Below, piece by piece: positions 1-5,661 of a stretch of DNA of 8,659 bases. Numbering within the stretch: the first letter of the stretch is position 1; every line of letters starts with the position of its first letter. The translations under genes were made by a program, and so were the position numbers. The DNA lies in assembly GCA_910577445.1 (NCBI GenBank), contig CAJTMZ010000133.1, forward strand, positions 1-8,659. Direction: 5' to 3'. This DNA comes from an uncultured Lachnospiraceae bacterium. GTDB taxonomy: Bacteria > Bacillota > Clostridia > Lachnospirales > Lachnospiraceae. The notes under the pieces were generated by a model. That model saw only the letters and a list, made by a program, of their open reading frames with translations, did not search any database and had not been told where the DNA came from.

Positions 1-80
1 GGAGCACCCGCCGGGCCGGCATCGAACAAGCTGGGCTGGGGATTTTCCTCCGGGCTCACGTTTAATTTTTCGTCTGCCAT
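1..80 (-). CDS. N-terminal fragment of an unidentified protein (runs off the left edge)
   Basis: A leftward gene starts at ATG (complement of 78-80), six bases after a strong AAGGAGG ribosome binding site (complement of 87-93). Twenty-six full codons are visible. The peptide begins MADEKLNVSPEENPQPSLFD and continues with Ala, Gly and Pro residues. It is hydrophilic, acidic and proline-rich, with no signal peptide or membrane segment, so it looks like a disordered N-terminal tail of a cytosolic protein. I do not recognise the family from this fragment. The frame stays open to the window edge. It lies beyond the break in the truncated MATE gene and points away from it, so it could be the first inward-reading gene of an inserted element, but nothing in the fragment itself proves that. 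Confidence 0.6.
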   Translation of the reverse strand, partial: MADEKLNVSPEENPQPSLFDAGPAGA

Positions 81-173
81 TCGTTACCTCCTTTTTTAAT
101 TTCGTGAATGTTGCACAAATCTTGCGCTAAAAGTTTGTTACTATTTTTTCGCCTCCCTCCCGGCTATCCACGC

Positions 174-210
174 AAAAAAGCCGCCCGTTTTTTCATGCCG
201 GACGGCTTTT
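174..210 (-). terminator. Rho-independent terminator for leftward transcription
   Basis: Two 12-base arms, 176-187 and 199-210, pair with a single mismatch around an 11-base loop (GC-rich core GCCGxCCG). Read on the minus strand, the hairpin is followed by a run of six T (complement of 174-179), which is the classic intrinsic terminator layout. It lies about 60 bases beyond the stop of the leftward MATE gene and before the next leftward gene, so it separates the two transcripts. The plus strand has four T at the end of the stem, so weak bidirectional action is possible. Confidence 0.8.
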
Positions 211-272
211 AGCGTAATGTGATAGATCAAATATTATTTTTTGTGGTTGGTAGGTTTTGAAAAGCCTTGTAT

Positions 273-1127
273 TTACAGTGTTCTTATTAAGAAACAATCA
301 TAGGAAGCTACTGCGTCAGACCCGTAAATACCGATATAGTTGTTGAGCACAATATTGGAAACGCTCATAAGTACGGTAATAAGGGCCCCCGGAATACCGA
401 TACCCACGACGCTGCGAATCATCGCCGCGTCCGGTGCAAAGCGTTTAGGCGACAACGGCACCAGTTGGTTTCCCCTGCGTTCCTCGCGAATCATGCAGGC
501 AATATAGTATATTGTCGCGCATACAAATCCTAAGGATGTTGCAAGAGCGGCGCCTGCCGTTCCCCATTCGAAGATGGCGATAAAAACATAATCCAGTATC
601 ATATTGATTACATTTCCAAGGACTAATCCGATAGTGCCTTCTTTTATCAGTCCCACCGAACGGAACAGGTGGACAAACCCGTTTGCCATCATAATGAAAG
701 GAGCGCCTGCAAAAATCCACTTCAGATAATCACAGGTATAAGCGATATTATCCGCGTCCGCGCCGGATATTTTTGCCAGCGGCTGTAAAAACGCCAGTCC
801 CAGAACAAGCGTGATAACGCCGGCGATTGCCATTCCGTAGACGCAGAAATTCATTGTTGTACCGGATTCCTTTTTCTTTTCCTCTCCCAGTAATCTGGCG
901 ATTACGCTGCTGCCGCCCATGCCGAAAATGCAGGCGATGGACATAATAATAAGCAATATGGGGGCGCACAGCGTTACGGCGGCGATGGCCGCCGGTTCTC
1001 TTGTCAGAGAGACAAAAAATGTGTCGGCAATATTATAGATAAGTGTCGTAAGCTGTCCCAGCATAGCCGGTAAGCCAACCCTCATAATTGCTTTGGAAAT
1101 ACTCTTTTCTTCAAAAACCGATGTCAT
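273..1127 (-). CDS. MATE family efflux transporter, C-terminally truncated (probable broken gene)
   Basis: MATE (multidrug and toxic compound extrusion) proteins are 12-TM inner-membrane antiporters that use a Na+ or H+ gradient to expel drugs and cationic compounds. The start is ATG (complement of 1125-1127) behind a GGGAGG site. An upstream in-frame ATG at 1193 lies inside the operator palindrome and has no ribosome site. The 284 residues include a complete first MatE half: VGLPAMLGQ near residue 14, an NIADTFFVS segment near 31-39, and GTAGAALATS near 190. The second half begins at about residue 230. Similarity stops after ...GSDAVASY at about residue 276, followed by eight unrelated residues and a stop, whereas family members are about 450 residues. 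Roughly 160 residues, about five membrane helices, are missing, so transport is unlikely. It diverges from a Crp/Fnr regulator gene, a common arrangement for a regulator and its target. Confidence 0.85.
   Translation of the reverse strand: MTSVFEEKSISKAIMRVGLPAMLGQLTTLIYNIADTFFVSLTREPAAIAAVTLCAPILLIIMSIACIFGMGGSSVIARLLGEEKKKESGTTMNFCVYGMAIAGVITLVLGLAFLQPLAKISGADADNIAYTCDYLKWIFAGAPFIMMANGFVHLFRSVGLIKEGTIGLVLGNVINMILDYVFIAIFEWGTAGAALATSLGFVCATIYYIACMIREERRGNQLVPLSPKRFAPDAAMIRSVVGIGIPGALITVLMSVSNIVLNNYIGIYGSDAVASYDCFLIRTL
281..293. repeat. 13-bp interrupted palindrome beside the MATE breakpoint
   Basis: TTCTTA (281-286) and TAAGAA (288-293) are exact reverse complements around one central base. 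The palindrome lies immediately next to the point where MATE similarity ends. A short inverted repeat at an insertion junction can be a recombinase binding site, but an AT-rich palindrome of this length can also occur by chance. Confidence 0.4.
292..302. other. Breakpoint where MATE homology ends (insertion or deletion junction)
   Basis: Read on the minus strand, the MATE coding sequence is normal up to a TAT (Tyr) codon at 300-302, where relatives usually continue with Gly and a Tyr/Phe-Lys-rich segment. From there leftward the sequence becomes AT-rich and unrelated, and the frame closes within nine codons. No MATE C-terminal sequence reappears in another frame of 1-290, so a simple frameshift does not explain it. 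The exact base of the junction cannot be fixed without an intact relative. Confidence 0.55.
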
Positions 1128-1143
1128 GTTTTCTTTTCCTCCC

Positions 1144-1172
1144 TTGCGTTTTTTTTCATTATATTTTAAAAT
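1144..1172 (+). promoter_or_regulatory. Predicted promoter of the Crp/Fnr regulator gene
   Basis: TTGCGT (1144-1149) and TAAAAT (1167-1172, five of six consensus bases) are separated by 17 bases, giving a predicted transcript start near 1179. The -35 is weak. It overlaps the oppositely directed MATE promoter, so the two are unlikely to be occupied by polymerase at the same time. The 20-bp palindrome lies just downstream of its start point. Confidence 0.4.
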
Positions 1173-1186
1173 CAGTTTCAGGAAAC
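1158..1186 (-). promoter_or_regulatory. Predicted promoter of the MATE gene
   Basis: On the minus strand a perfect TATAAT -10 box (complement of 1158-1163) lies 31 bases upstream of the MATE start codon. The hexamer 17 bases further upstream is GTTTCC (complement of 1181-1186), a poor -35. A good -10 with a poor -35 is typical of a promoter that needs an activator. The predicted transcript start is near 1151. Confidence 0.55.
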
Positions 1187-1203
1187 AGGACATATGTCCT
1201 GTT
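1184..1203. promoter_or_regulatory. Perfect 20-bp palindromic operator, probable Crp/Fnr-family binding site
   Basis: AACAGGACAT is followed directly by its exact reverse complement, giving 20 bp of two-fold symmetry with no spacer. This matches the length and symmetry expected for a dimeric winged-helix regulator of the Crp/Fnr family, although the bases are neither the CRP (TGTGA) nor the FNR (TTGAT) half-site. It sits between the divergent MATE and regulator genes and its right end is 13 bases before the regulator ATG. Its centre (1193.5) is about 42 bases upstream of the predicted MATE transcript start, overlapping the weak -35. It is also just downstream of the regulator's own predicted start point. 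Confidence 0.75.
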
Positions 1204-1216
1204 AGAGGGAAATTTT

Positions 1217-1843
1217 ATGGAAAGAATATATGATAAGAAGGAAGTTGCGGCATGCGTTTCCAAAAGTAAATATCATGCCGTACTTGAATTGCTGGACATT
1301 GATTTTTATCTGATAAAATATGAAAAGGGCGAATTGGTGAGCTCGCCCTTTCGGAAGGAATCTTTGTTCCAGATAGTGGAGCAGGGCTCTATCAACATTT
1401 ATTTCATCCGGGACGACGGCACGCGTTATTCGCTGTCAAAGGGAACGACAGATTATTTTCTCGGCGACATGGATATTTTTTATCCGAAAAGCAGCAGTAT
1501 TTATGCTGAGGCAGCCGAAAGCCTGACCTGTATTTCATTTTCCATTGATAAATACAGGGAAATACTGCTTGCAAGCAACAGGTTTCTGGCGCTTATCTGC
1601 AGCAGCCTTTCTGTCAAAATCGGAACCATGACGACCATTGACGCCGCGCCGGCTTCCCTTAAGGAACGGGTTATTTCCTATATGAAATATAAATGCGCCG
1701 ACAAAACCTTAAAGGGAATAGAGCAGGCTGCTTTTCATCTGCACTGCAGCGCAAGGCAGCTCCAGAGGATTTTAAATCAGTGCGAGGCCGCTGGATTAGT
1801 CAGAAAAACGGGTAAAGGGACATACAGGCTGAATGGCGCGTAA
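1217..1843 (+). CDS. Crp/Fnr family transcriptional regulator
   Basis: This is a 208-residue cytosolic DNA-binding regulator. Residues about 15-130 form a cyclic-nucleotide-binding-like beta barrel (pattern ...YEKGELV...IVEQGSINIYFIRDDGTRYSL...FLGDMDIF). Residues about 150-208 form a Crp-type winged helix, with the recognition helix near SARQLQRILNQ and a wing ending GLVRKTGKGTYRL. I see no cysteine cluster like the N-terminal ligands of FNR, and the effector pocket does not show a clear cAMP signature, so the signal is unknown. The chosen start is ATG 1217, with AGAGGGA at 1204-1210. Longer in-frame starts would translate through the operator and promoter. It diverges from the MATE gene and is followed 25 bases later by the radical SAM gene, with which it is probably co-transcribed. 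It most likely controls MATE and itself through the 1184-1203 palindrome. The closest named relatives are YeiL-like regulators, which is a loose comparison. Confidence 0.85.
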   Translation: MERIYDKKEVAACVSKSKYHAVLELLDIDFYLIKYEKGELVSSPFRKESLFQIVEQGSINIYFIRDDGTRYSLSKGTTDYFLGDMDIFYPKSSSIYAEAAESLTCISFSIDKYREILLASNRFLALICSSLSVKIGTMTTIDAAPASLKERVISYMKYKCADKTLKGIEQAAFHLHCSARQLQRILNQCEAAGLVRKTGKGTYRLNGA

Positions 1844-1858
1844 TGGCGGCGCGGAAAC

Positions 1859-1864
1859 GGAGGA
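1859..1864 (+). promoter_or_regulatory. Ribosome binding site fixing the radical SAM gene start
   Basis: GGAGGA lies four bases before ATG 1869. The earlier in-frame ATG at 1833 overlaps the end of the regulator gene and has no comparable site. The 1869 start also puts the cluster cysteines at the family positions 15, 19 and 22. Confidence 0.7.
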
Positions 1865-1868
1865 AAAT

Positions 1869-3038
1869 ATGCCACAGATGAGCGTAATGATAAAGCCGGC
1901 CTCAGGGCTGTGCAATATGCGGTGCAGCTATTGTTTTTATGCGGACGAGATGGAAAAGCGGGGCCAGTCCTCTTTTGGGATTATGAGCGCCGAAACGTTG
2001 GAATGCGTTATACGGGAAATCTTTTCCTATGCGGAAAACCAGTGTACCATCGCTTTTCAGGGAGGCGAGCCCACGCTTGCCGGAATAGACTTTTACAGGC
2101 AGTGCTTAAGTCTTGAAAAAAAGTACAACACCGGAAAGGTCAGGGTATCCCATGCGCTGCAGACAAACGGGTATGAACTGAATGAGGAGTGGTACTCCTT
2201 TTTTGCTGAGAACCGTTTTCTCGTCGGCCTGTCAGTTGACGGCATAAAGGCGGCCCACGATGCGTACCGGAAAGACGCGCAGGGCCGGGATACCTATTTT
2301 CGGGTACTGGAGACGGCCCGGGGGCTGGAAGAGGCGGGAGCCGAGTTTAATATACTGACGGTGGTAAACGGGAAAACCGCGCCTAAAATACGGAAGATTT
2401 ATGAAAACTACAAAAAGCTGGGCTTTTTCTGGCAGCAGTACATCGCCTGTCTGGACCCCATCGGGGAGCGGCAGGGGCAGCAGGCGTATTCTCTGACGCC
2501 CGAAATGTACGGAAGGTTTCTAATCGATTTGTTTGAACTGTGGGAGCTGGATTTAAAGCGCGGGAAACAGCCCTATATCCGCCAGTTTGAGAATTATATC
2601 GGGATTCTTCTGGGGCAGGTTCCGGAATCCTGCGAGCAGCGGGGCGTTTGCGGGTTCCAGCATATTGTGGAAGCGGACGGAAGCGTATATCCCTGTGATT
2701 TCTATGCCCTGGATGGGTATTGTCTGGGAAATCTGAAAACAGACAGTTTTGAAAAAATAGCGCAAAAAAGGAAGGAGAGCAGGTTTGTGGAGGATTCTGT
2801 GAACCACACGGAAAAGTGCAGGCAATGCGCTTATTTTGCGGTCTGCCGCGGCGGCTGCCGCAGGCACCGGGAACAGCCCGGCACAAAAGAGGGCGGGAAT
2901 TATTTCTGCGAATCATACCGGATGTTTTTTGACGCCTGTCTGCCACGGCTGATGGAAATTGCGAAGGGCATCTTACCGCCCCGAAACGGCAGAACACGTT
3001 CCGGCGTCTTGCGCCCCGGCTTTCCCGTGATAAAATAA
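1869..3038 (+). CDS. Anaerobic sulfatase-maturating enzyme (radical SAM/SPASM formylglycine-generating)
   Basis: This cytosolic [4Fe-4S] enzyme cleaves S-adenosylmethionine to oxidise an active-site Cys or Ser of a sulfatase to C-alpha-formylglycine. It has 389 residues. The radical SAM cluster motif CNMRCSYC gives C15, C19 and C22. The SAM-binding FQGGEPT motif is at 63-69. The SPASM region contains C255, C261, C276, C317, C320, C326, C330 and C347. D277, directly after C276 in YPCDFY, corresponds to the proposed catalytic base of the Clostridium perfringens enzyme. As I recall that protein, the numbering is nearly identical, which supports both the assignment and the start. The last 20 or so residues, from about 370, extend past the usual family end. 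No sulfatase is encoded in the window. The client may be elsewhere, or the enzyme may modify another peptide. It follows the Crp/Fnr regulator closely, suggesting shared transcription. Confidence 0.9.
   Translation: MPQMSVMIKPASGLCNMRCSYCFYADEMEKRGQSSFGIMSAETLECVIREIFSYAENQCTIAFQGGEPTLAGIDFYRQCLSLEKKYNTGKVRVSHALQTNGYELNEEWYSFFAENRFLVGLSVDGIKAAHDAYRKDAQGRDTYFRVLETARGLEEAGAEFNILTVVNGKTAPKIRKIYENYKKLGFFWQQYIACLDPIGERQGQQAYSLTPEMYGRFLIDLFELWELDLKRGKQPYIRQFENYIGILLGQVPESCEQRGVCGFQHIVEADGSVYPCDFYALDGYCLGNLKTDSFEKIAQKRKESRFVEDSVNHTEKCRQCAYFAVCRGGCRRHREQPGTKEGGNYFCESYRMFFDACLPRLMEIAKGILPPRNGRTRSGVLRPGFPVIK
3009..3036 (+). promoter_or_regulatory. Possible promoter of the LytTR operon, inside the end of the radical SAM gene
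   Basis: TTGCGC (3009-3014) and TAAAAT (3031-3036) are 16 bases apart. A TG dinucleotide one base before the second box makes an extended -10. The predicted start near 3043 leaves a leader of about 32 bases. The -10 box overlaps the radical SAM stop codon by one base. I could not identify a convincing LytTR direct-repeat site upstream. Confidence 0.4.
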
Positions 3039-3061
3039 AAGGCAGAAAAGAAAAAGCTTTT

Positions 3062-3066
3062 GGAGG
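3062..3066 (+). promoter_or_regulatory. Ribosome binding site supporting a TTG start for the LytTR gene
   Basis: GGAGG lies eight bases before TTG 3075. The earlier in-frame TTG at 3060 would place this site inside the coding sequence and has no ribosome site of its own. The frame has no usable ATG near its start. Confidence 0.65.
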
Positions 3067-3074
3067 TACGTCAT

Positions 3075-3521
3075 TTGCAGGTTCATATAGAAACCGGGGA
3101 AGATATTTCCGAAACCGTAATTACCATAAGATGTAAGGAAAAAACGCCTTATATCAGCAGGTTAATCGGGGCTCTTAAAATCATAGACAGGCAGATTATC
3201 GTGAAATATGAAGGAGCGGTCACTTCTCTGAATTTGGAAAAAATTCTGTATATCGAATCGGTGGACAGAAAATGCTTCGTCTACACGGATAAGGAAACCT
3301 ATGAATCCGACAGCCGCTTATACGAGCTGGAAGAGCGGTTGGAGGAGTATCTTTTCGTGCGGATAAGCAAGTCTTCTATTGTCAATCTGAAAAACATCGA
3401 ATCCATAAAGACATACATTAACAGACGGCTCCTTATTACGTTAAACAACGGGGAGCAGCTAATCGCATCCAGGCAGTACGCGGATGCGATTAGATTATTG
3501 CTGGGAATGAAGGGAAAATGA
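3075..3521 (+). CDS. LytTR domain DNA-binding regulator (stand-alone, no receiver domain)
   Basis: This 148-residue cytosolic transcription factor has an N-terminal segment of about 45 residues followed by a LytTR DNA-binding domain. The domain contains SLNLEKILYIESVDRKCFVYT, an acidic helix ending LEERLEEYLFVRISKSSIVNL, and strands with RRLLITLNNGEQLIASRQYA. The R-I-x-(K/R)-S-x-(I/L)-V-N core is typical of the family. There is no phospho-receiver domain, so it is not a classical response regulator. With the four-TM DUF3021 protein directly downstream it matches LytTR regulatory systems, in which a membrane protein holds the regulator inactive (compare HdrRM and BrsRM of Streptococcus mutans). 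The likely targets are its own operon, including the ABC exporter, but that is inference. The start is TTG 3075, chosen from the GGAGG site. Confidence 0.87.
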   Translation: MQVHIETGEDISETVITIRCKEKTPYISRLIGALKIIDRQIIVKYEGAVTSLNLEKILYIESVDRKCFVYTDKETYESDSRLYELEERLEEYLFVRISKSSIVNLKNIESIKTYINRRLLITLNNGEQLIASRQYADAIRLLLGMKGK

Positions 3522-3546
3522 ACAGGCCAAAGTGGAGGACAAAGTG

Positions 3547-4029
3547 ATGGAAGAGAGAAAACATTTATTGGATTATCTGGCGCAGGTTTTTACGATTTTC
3601 GGAGTGACGGTTCTTGTAATCAGCGTCATCTGCGTTCTGACGGGAGAGGAGGCGGCGGAAGAATCCACCATGTTCCGGTTAGGGAGCGGAGGGATTCCCA
3701 CAGAGACAATTTTCCAGTACCTGCTCACAAGCGTCTGTGTGACGGCTCTCAGATTTTTGTTTTTTACGGACGTTTTGATTAAAAAAATGTCGGTTACCAA
3801 AAGGACGGCCGGCTTGCTGGGGGCGGTGATTGCCTTAATCGGCGTTTTTTCTTATCTGTTCGGGTGGTTTCCCGTAGATAAACCGGAGGGATGGATTGCC
3901 TTTTTTATCTGTTTCGGGATTTGCTTTGCGGTCAGCGCCGCGGTGTCCGCCATAAAGGAAAACGCGGAAAACAGACGGCTTGAGGACGGACTTGAGAATT
4001 TAAAGAAAAGGAACGGCGGTGTACGCTGA
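3547..4029 (+). CDS. DUF3021 family four-TM membrane protein, probable partner of the LytTR regulator
   Basis: This 160-residue integral membrane protein has four predicted helices at about residues 14-33, 56-78, 88-108 and 116-136. A charged cytoplasmic tail follows (KENAENRRLEDGLENLKKRN), possibly a short coiled coil. The size and hydrophobic pattern, together with its place directly behind a stand-alone LytTR gene, fit DUF3021. In studied LytTR regulatory systems the small membrane partner antagonises the regulator, which is the probable role here; the signal is unknown. The start is ATG 3547, eight bases after GGAGG (3534-3538). GTG at 3544 is an alternative, while GTG at 3532 overlaps the ribosome site. 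The gap to the LytTR stop is 25 bases and to the ATPase gene 23 bases, consistent with one operon. Confidence 0.8.
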   Translation: MEERKHLLDYLAQVFTIFGVTVLVISVICVLTGEEAAEESTMFRLGSGGIPTETIFQYLLTSVCVTALRFLFFTDVLIKKMSVTKRTAGLLGAVIALIGVFSYLFGWFPVDKPEGWIAFFICFGICFAVSAAVSAIKENAENRRLEDGLENLKKRNGGVR

Positions 4030-4052
4030 AACGTAAAAACAAGGAGGAAATC

Positions 4053-4889
4053 GTGGTGGATACATTTATCGAAGTAAGAAATTTATCCCATTCTTTCGGG
4101 GTGAAAAAGGTTCTGGACAATATTTCCTTTCAGGCCGAAAAAGGGGCGGTTACCGGGCTTTTAGGGCCTTCCGGCGCGGGAAAGACCACGCTGGTGAACC
4201 TTCTGACCGGGCAGCTTAAACCGGATACGGGGGAAATCAGAATAGGCGGCCGCGAGACGGGAGGCGGCCGGCCGGGGATTATGATGGACAGCTTCGGGCT
4301 CTACGAGAGGTTATCCGTCTATGAAAACCTGAAAATATATGCCAGAATCTACCGGGTCCCGGAGAGGCGGATTGACGAGCTTCTCAAAAAGGCGGAGCTT
4401 TCCGGCGCCGGAAAAACGATAGTGGGAAGACTTTCTAAGGGGATGCGCAGCCGGGTGAACTTCTGCAGGGCGCTCCTTAAGGAGACGGACATTTTATTTC
4501 TGGATGAACCGACTTCCGGCTTAGACCCGGCCACAACGGAAAAAATCCACGGGATGATGCTGGAAGAAAAAAGCGAAGGGACCACCATCTTTTTAACCAC
4601 CCACAACATGCACGAGGCGGAACGGCTCTGCGATAAGGTGATACTGTTAAACGAGGGAAAGATTGTGGAGGACGGGGTCCCGAAGGAAATCTGCCGGAAG
4701 TACAATTCCGAAAACAAAATAGAGGTGGTTCTGAAAAACGGAGAGGTGCACAGGATAAAAAACGCCGATGAAAGCGCCGGGGCCATGGGGAAGTGGCTAA
4801 GCGGCGGGGAAATCGTGAGCGTTCACTCTTCGGAGCCGGATTTGGAGCAGGTATTTCTTGGCATCACAGGAAGGAGACTCTGGGAATAA
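4053..4889 (+). CDS. ABC transporter ATP-binding protein (ABC-2 exporter, LytTR-linked)
   Basis: This 278-residue cytosolic ATPase powers the permease encoded directly after it. Walker A is GPSGAGKT (38-45), the signature is LSKGM (127-131, unlike the usual LSGGQ), Walker B is ILFLDE (147-152), the D-loop SGLD ends at 158, and the switch histidine is H184 in TTHNMHEA. At the usual Q-loop place the sequence is GIMMDSFGLYERLSVYENL, with Asp rather than Gln (D79). The last 50 or so residues form a C-terminal accessory segment like those of bacitracin/drug-type exporters. Translation starts at GTG 4053, five bases after AAGGAGG (4041-4047); GTG 4056 is equally acceptable. The stop codon shares its last base with the start of the permease. 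The substrate is unknown; peptides, lipids or antimicrobials are typical for this class. Confidence 0.9.
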   Translation: MVDTFIEVRNLSHSFGVKKVLDNISFQAEKGAVTGLLGPSGAGKTTLVNLLTGQLKPDTGEIRIGGRETGGGRPGIMMDSFGLYERLSVYENLKIYARIYRVPERRIDELLKKAELSGAGKTIVGRLSKGMRSRVNFCRALLKETDILFLDEPTSGLDPATTEKIHGMMLEEKSEGTTIFLTTHNMHEAERLCDKVILLNEGKIVEDGVPKEICRKYNSENKIEVVLKNGEVHRIKNADESAGAMGKWLSGGEIVSVHSSEPDLEQVFLGITGRRLWE

Positions 4890-5590
4890 TGAATAACATA
4901 GCGATAATTTTTCAGAAGCAGATAAAGGACATTTTGAAAAACAAGACGGTTTTGATTGAGTTTATTATCTTTCCCCTGATGGCCTTTATTATGACGAAAA
5001 CGGTTCAAATTCAGGATATGCCCGCAGGTTTTTTCGTAAAGCTGTTTGCGGTAATGTATATCGGTATGGCGCCCCTTACCGGTATGTCAGCCATTATCGC
5101 CGAGGAAAAGGAAAAAAACACCTTAAGGGTGCTGCTGATGGCGGACGTAACGCCGGCGCAGTACCTTACCGGGACGGGAGGATGCGTCTTTCTTATCAGT
5201 ATGGCGGGAGCCGGGGCGTTCTGCGCCATATCAGGCTATAGCGGGCCAGGTGAAAAGGCGCTGTTTTTGCTGCTGATGGCCATTGGAAGCCTGGTTTCCA
5301 TGCTGATTGGGGCGGTCATAGGGGCCGGGTGCAAAAGCCAGATGTCGGCGACCTCCGTCGCGGTTCCCGTGATGATGACCTTTTCCTTTCTGCCCATGCT
5401 TTCCATGTTTAACGAGACCATCAAAAAAGCGGCGGAATTTGCGTATTCCAGACAAATCATGGTTCTGATGGACGGGCTGGGAAAAGGGCAGGATAATACA
5501 GGGAGCGTGATAATTATCGTCCTTAATATGATGTTATTTGGCGGCCTGTTCGGCGTGCTGTATAAAAAAGGCGGGCTTGGCGGAAACTGA
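4889..5590 (+). CDS. ABC-2 type transporter permease
   Basis: This 233-residue inner-membrane protein has about six hydrophobic segments (near 20-36, 48-67, 97-115, 124-145, 155-172 and 205-225) and no large extracytoplasmic domain. The segment after TM2, IIAEEKEKNTLRVLLMADVTPAQYL (two parts of one stretch), is the Glu-rich cytoplasmic coupling region seen in ABC-2 permeases, where relatives have E..rgT..lLl..P. The ATG overlaps the ATPase stop (TAATG), indicating translational coupling. Longer in-frame starts would overlap the ATPase gene heavily. With the ATPase it forms a complete one-ATPase, one-permease exporter as a dimer. No terminator hairpin is visible after the stop, so some read-through into the next transporter genes is possible. 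Confidence 0.85.
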   Translation: MNNIAIIFQKQIKDILKNKTVLIEFIIFPLMAFIMTKTVQIQDMPAGFFVKLFAVMYIGMAPLTGMSAIIAEEKEKNTLRVLLMADVTPAQYLTGTGGCVFLISMAGAGAFCAISGYSGPGEKALFLLLMAIGSLVSMLIGAVIGAGCKSQMSATSVAVPVMMTFSFLPMLSMFNETIKKAAEFAYSRQIMVLMDGLGKGQDNTGSVIIIVLNMMLFGGLFGVLYKKGGLGGN

Positions 5591-5661
5591 CAGGCGGTAA
5601 AGCAAAATCCGGCAGGTGGTAAAAACAAACCGGGAATAAGGCGTGTGCGTCCGGTAATCAT

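Noticed and set aside
125..214. 9-bp inverted repeat (125-133 with 206-214) flanking the terminator
   Set aside because: It partly reuses the terminator stem bases and could form a larger alternative fold, but 9 bp with a long loop is close to chance and no attenuator logic is visible.
1088..1216. N-terminal extension of the Crp/Fnr regulator
   Set aside because: It would translate through the divergent promoters and the operator and add a segment not seen in the family; ATG 1217 has a ribosome site.
1833..1868. Earlier start for the radical SAM enzyme
   Set aside because: It overlaps the regulator gene, has no ribosome site, and would move the cluster cysteines away from their family positions.
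2383..2997. Long antisense open frame of 204 codons across the radical SAM gene
   Set aside because: It lies opposite a gene with every family residue conserved, has low-complexity Arg/Pro/Ala-rich content and no ribosome site; it is a by-product of GC-rich codons.
5591..5660. Terminator or leader peptide after the first exporter
   Set aside because: Only four-base CCGG repeats occur without a T-run, and the only short frame starts inside the -10 box and ends after ten codons.
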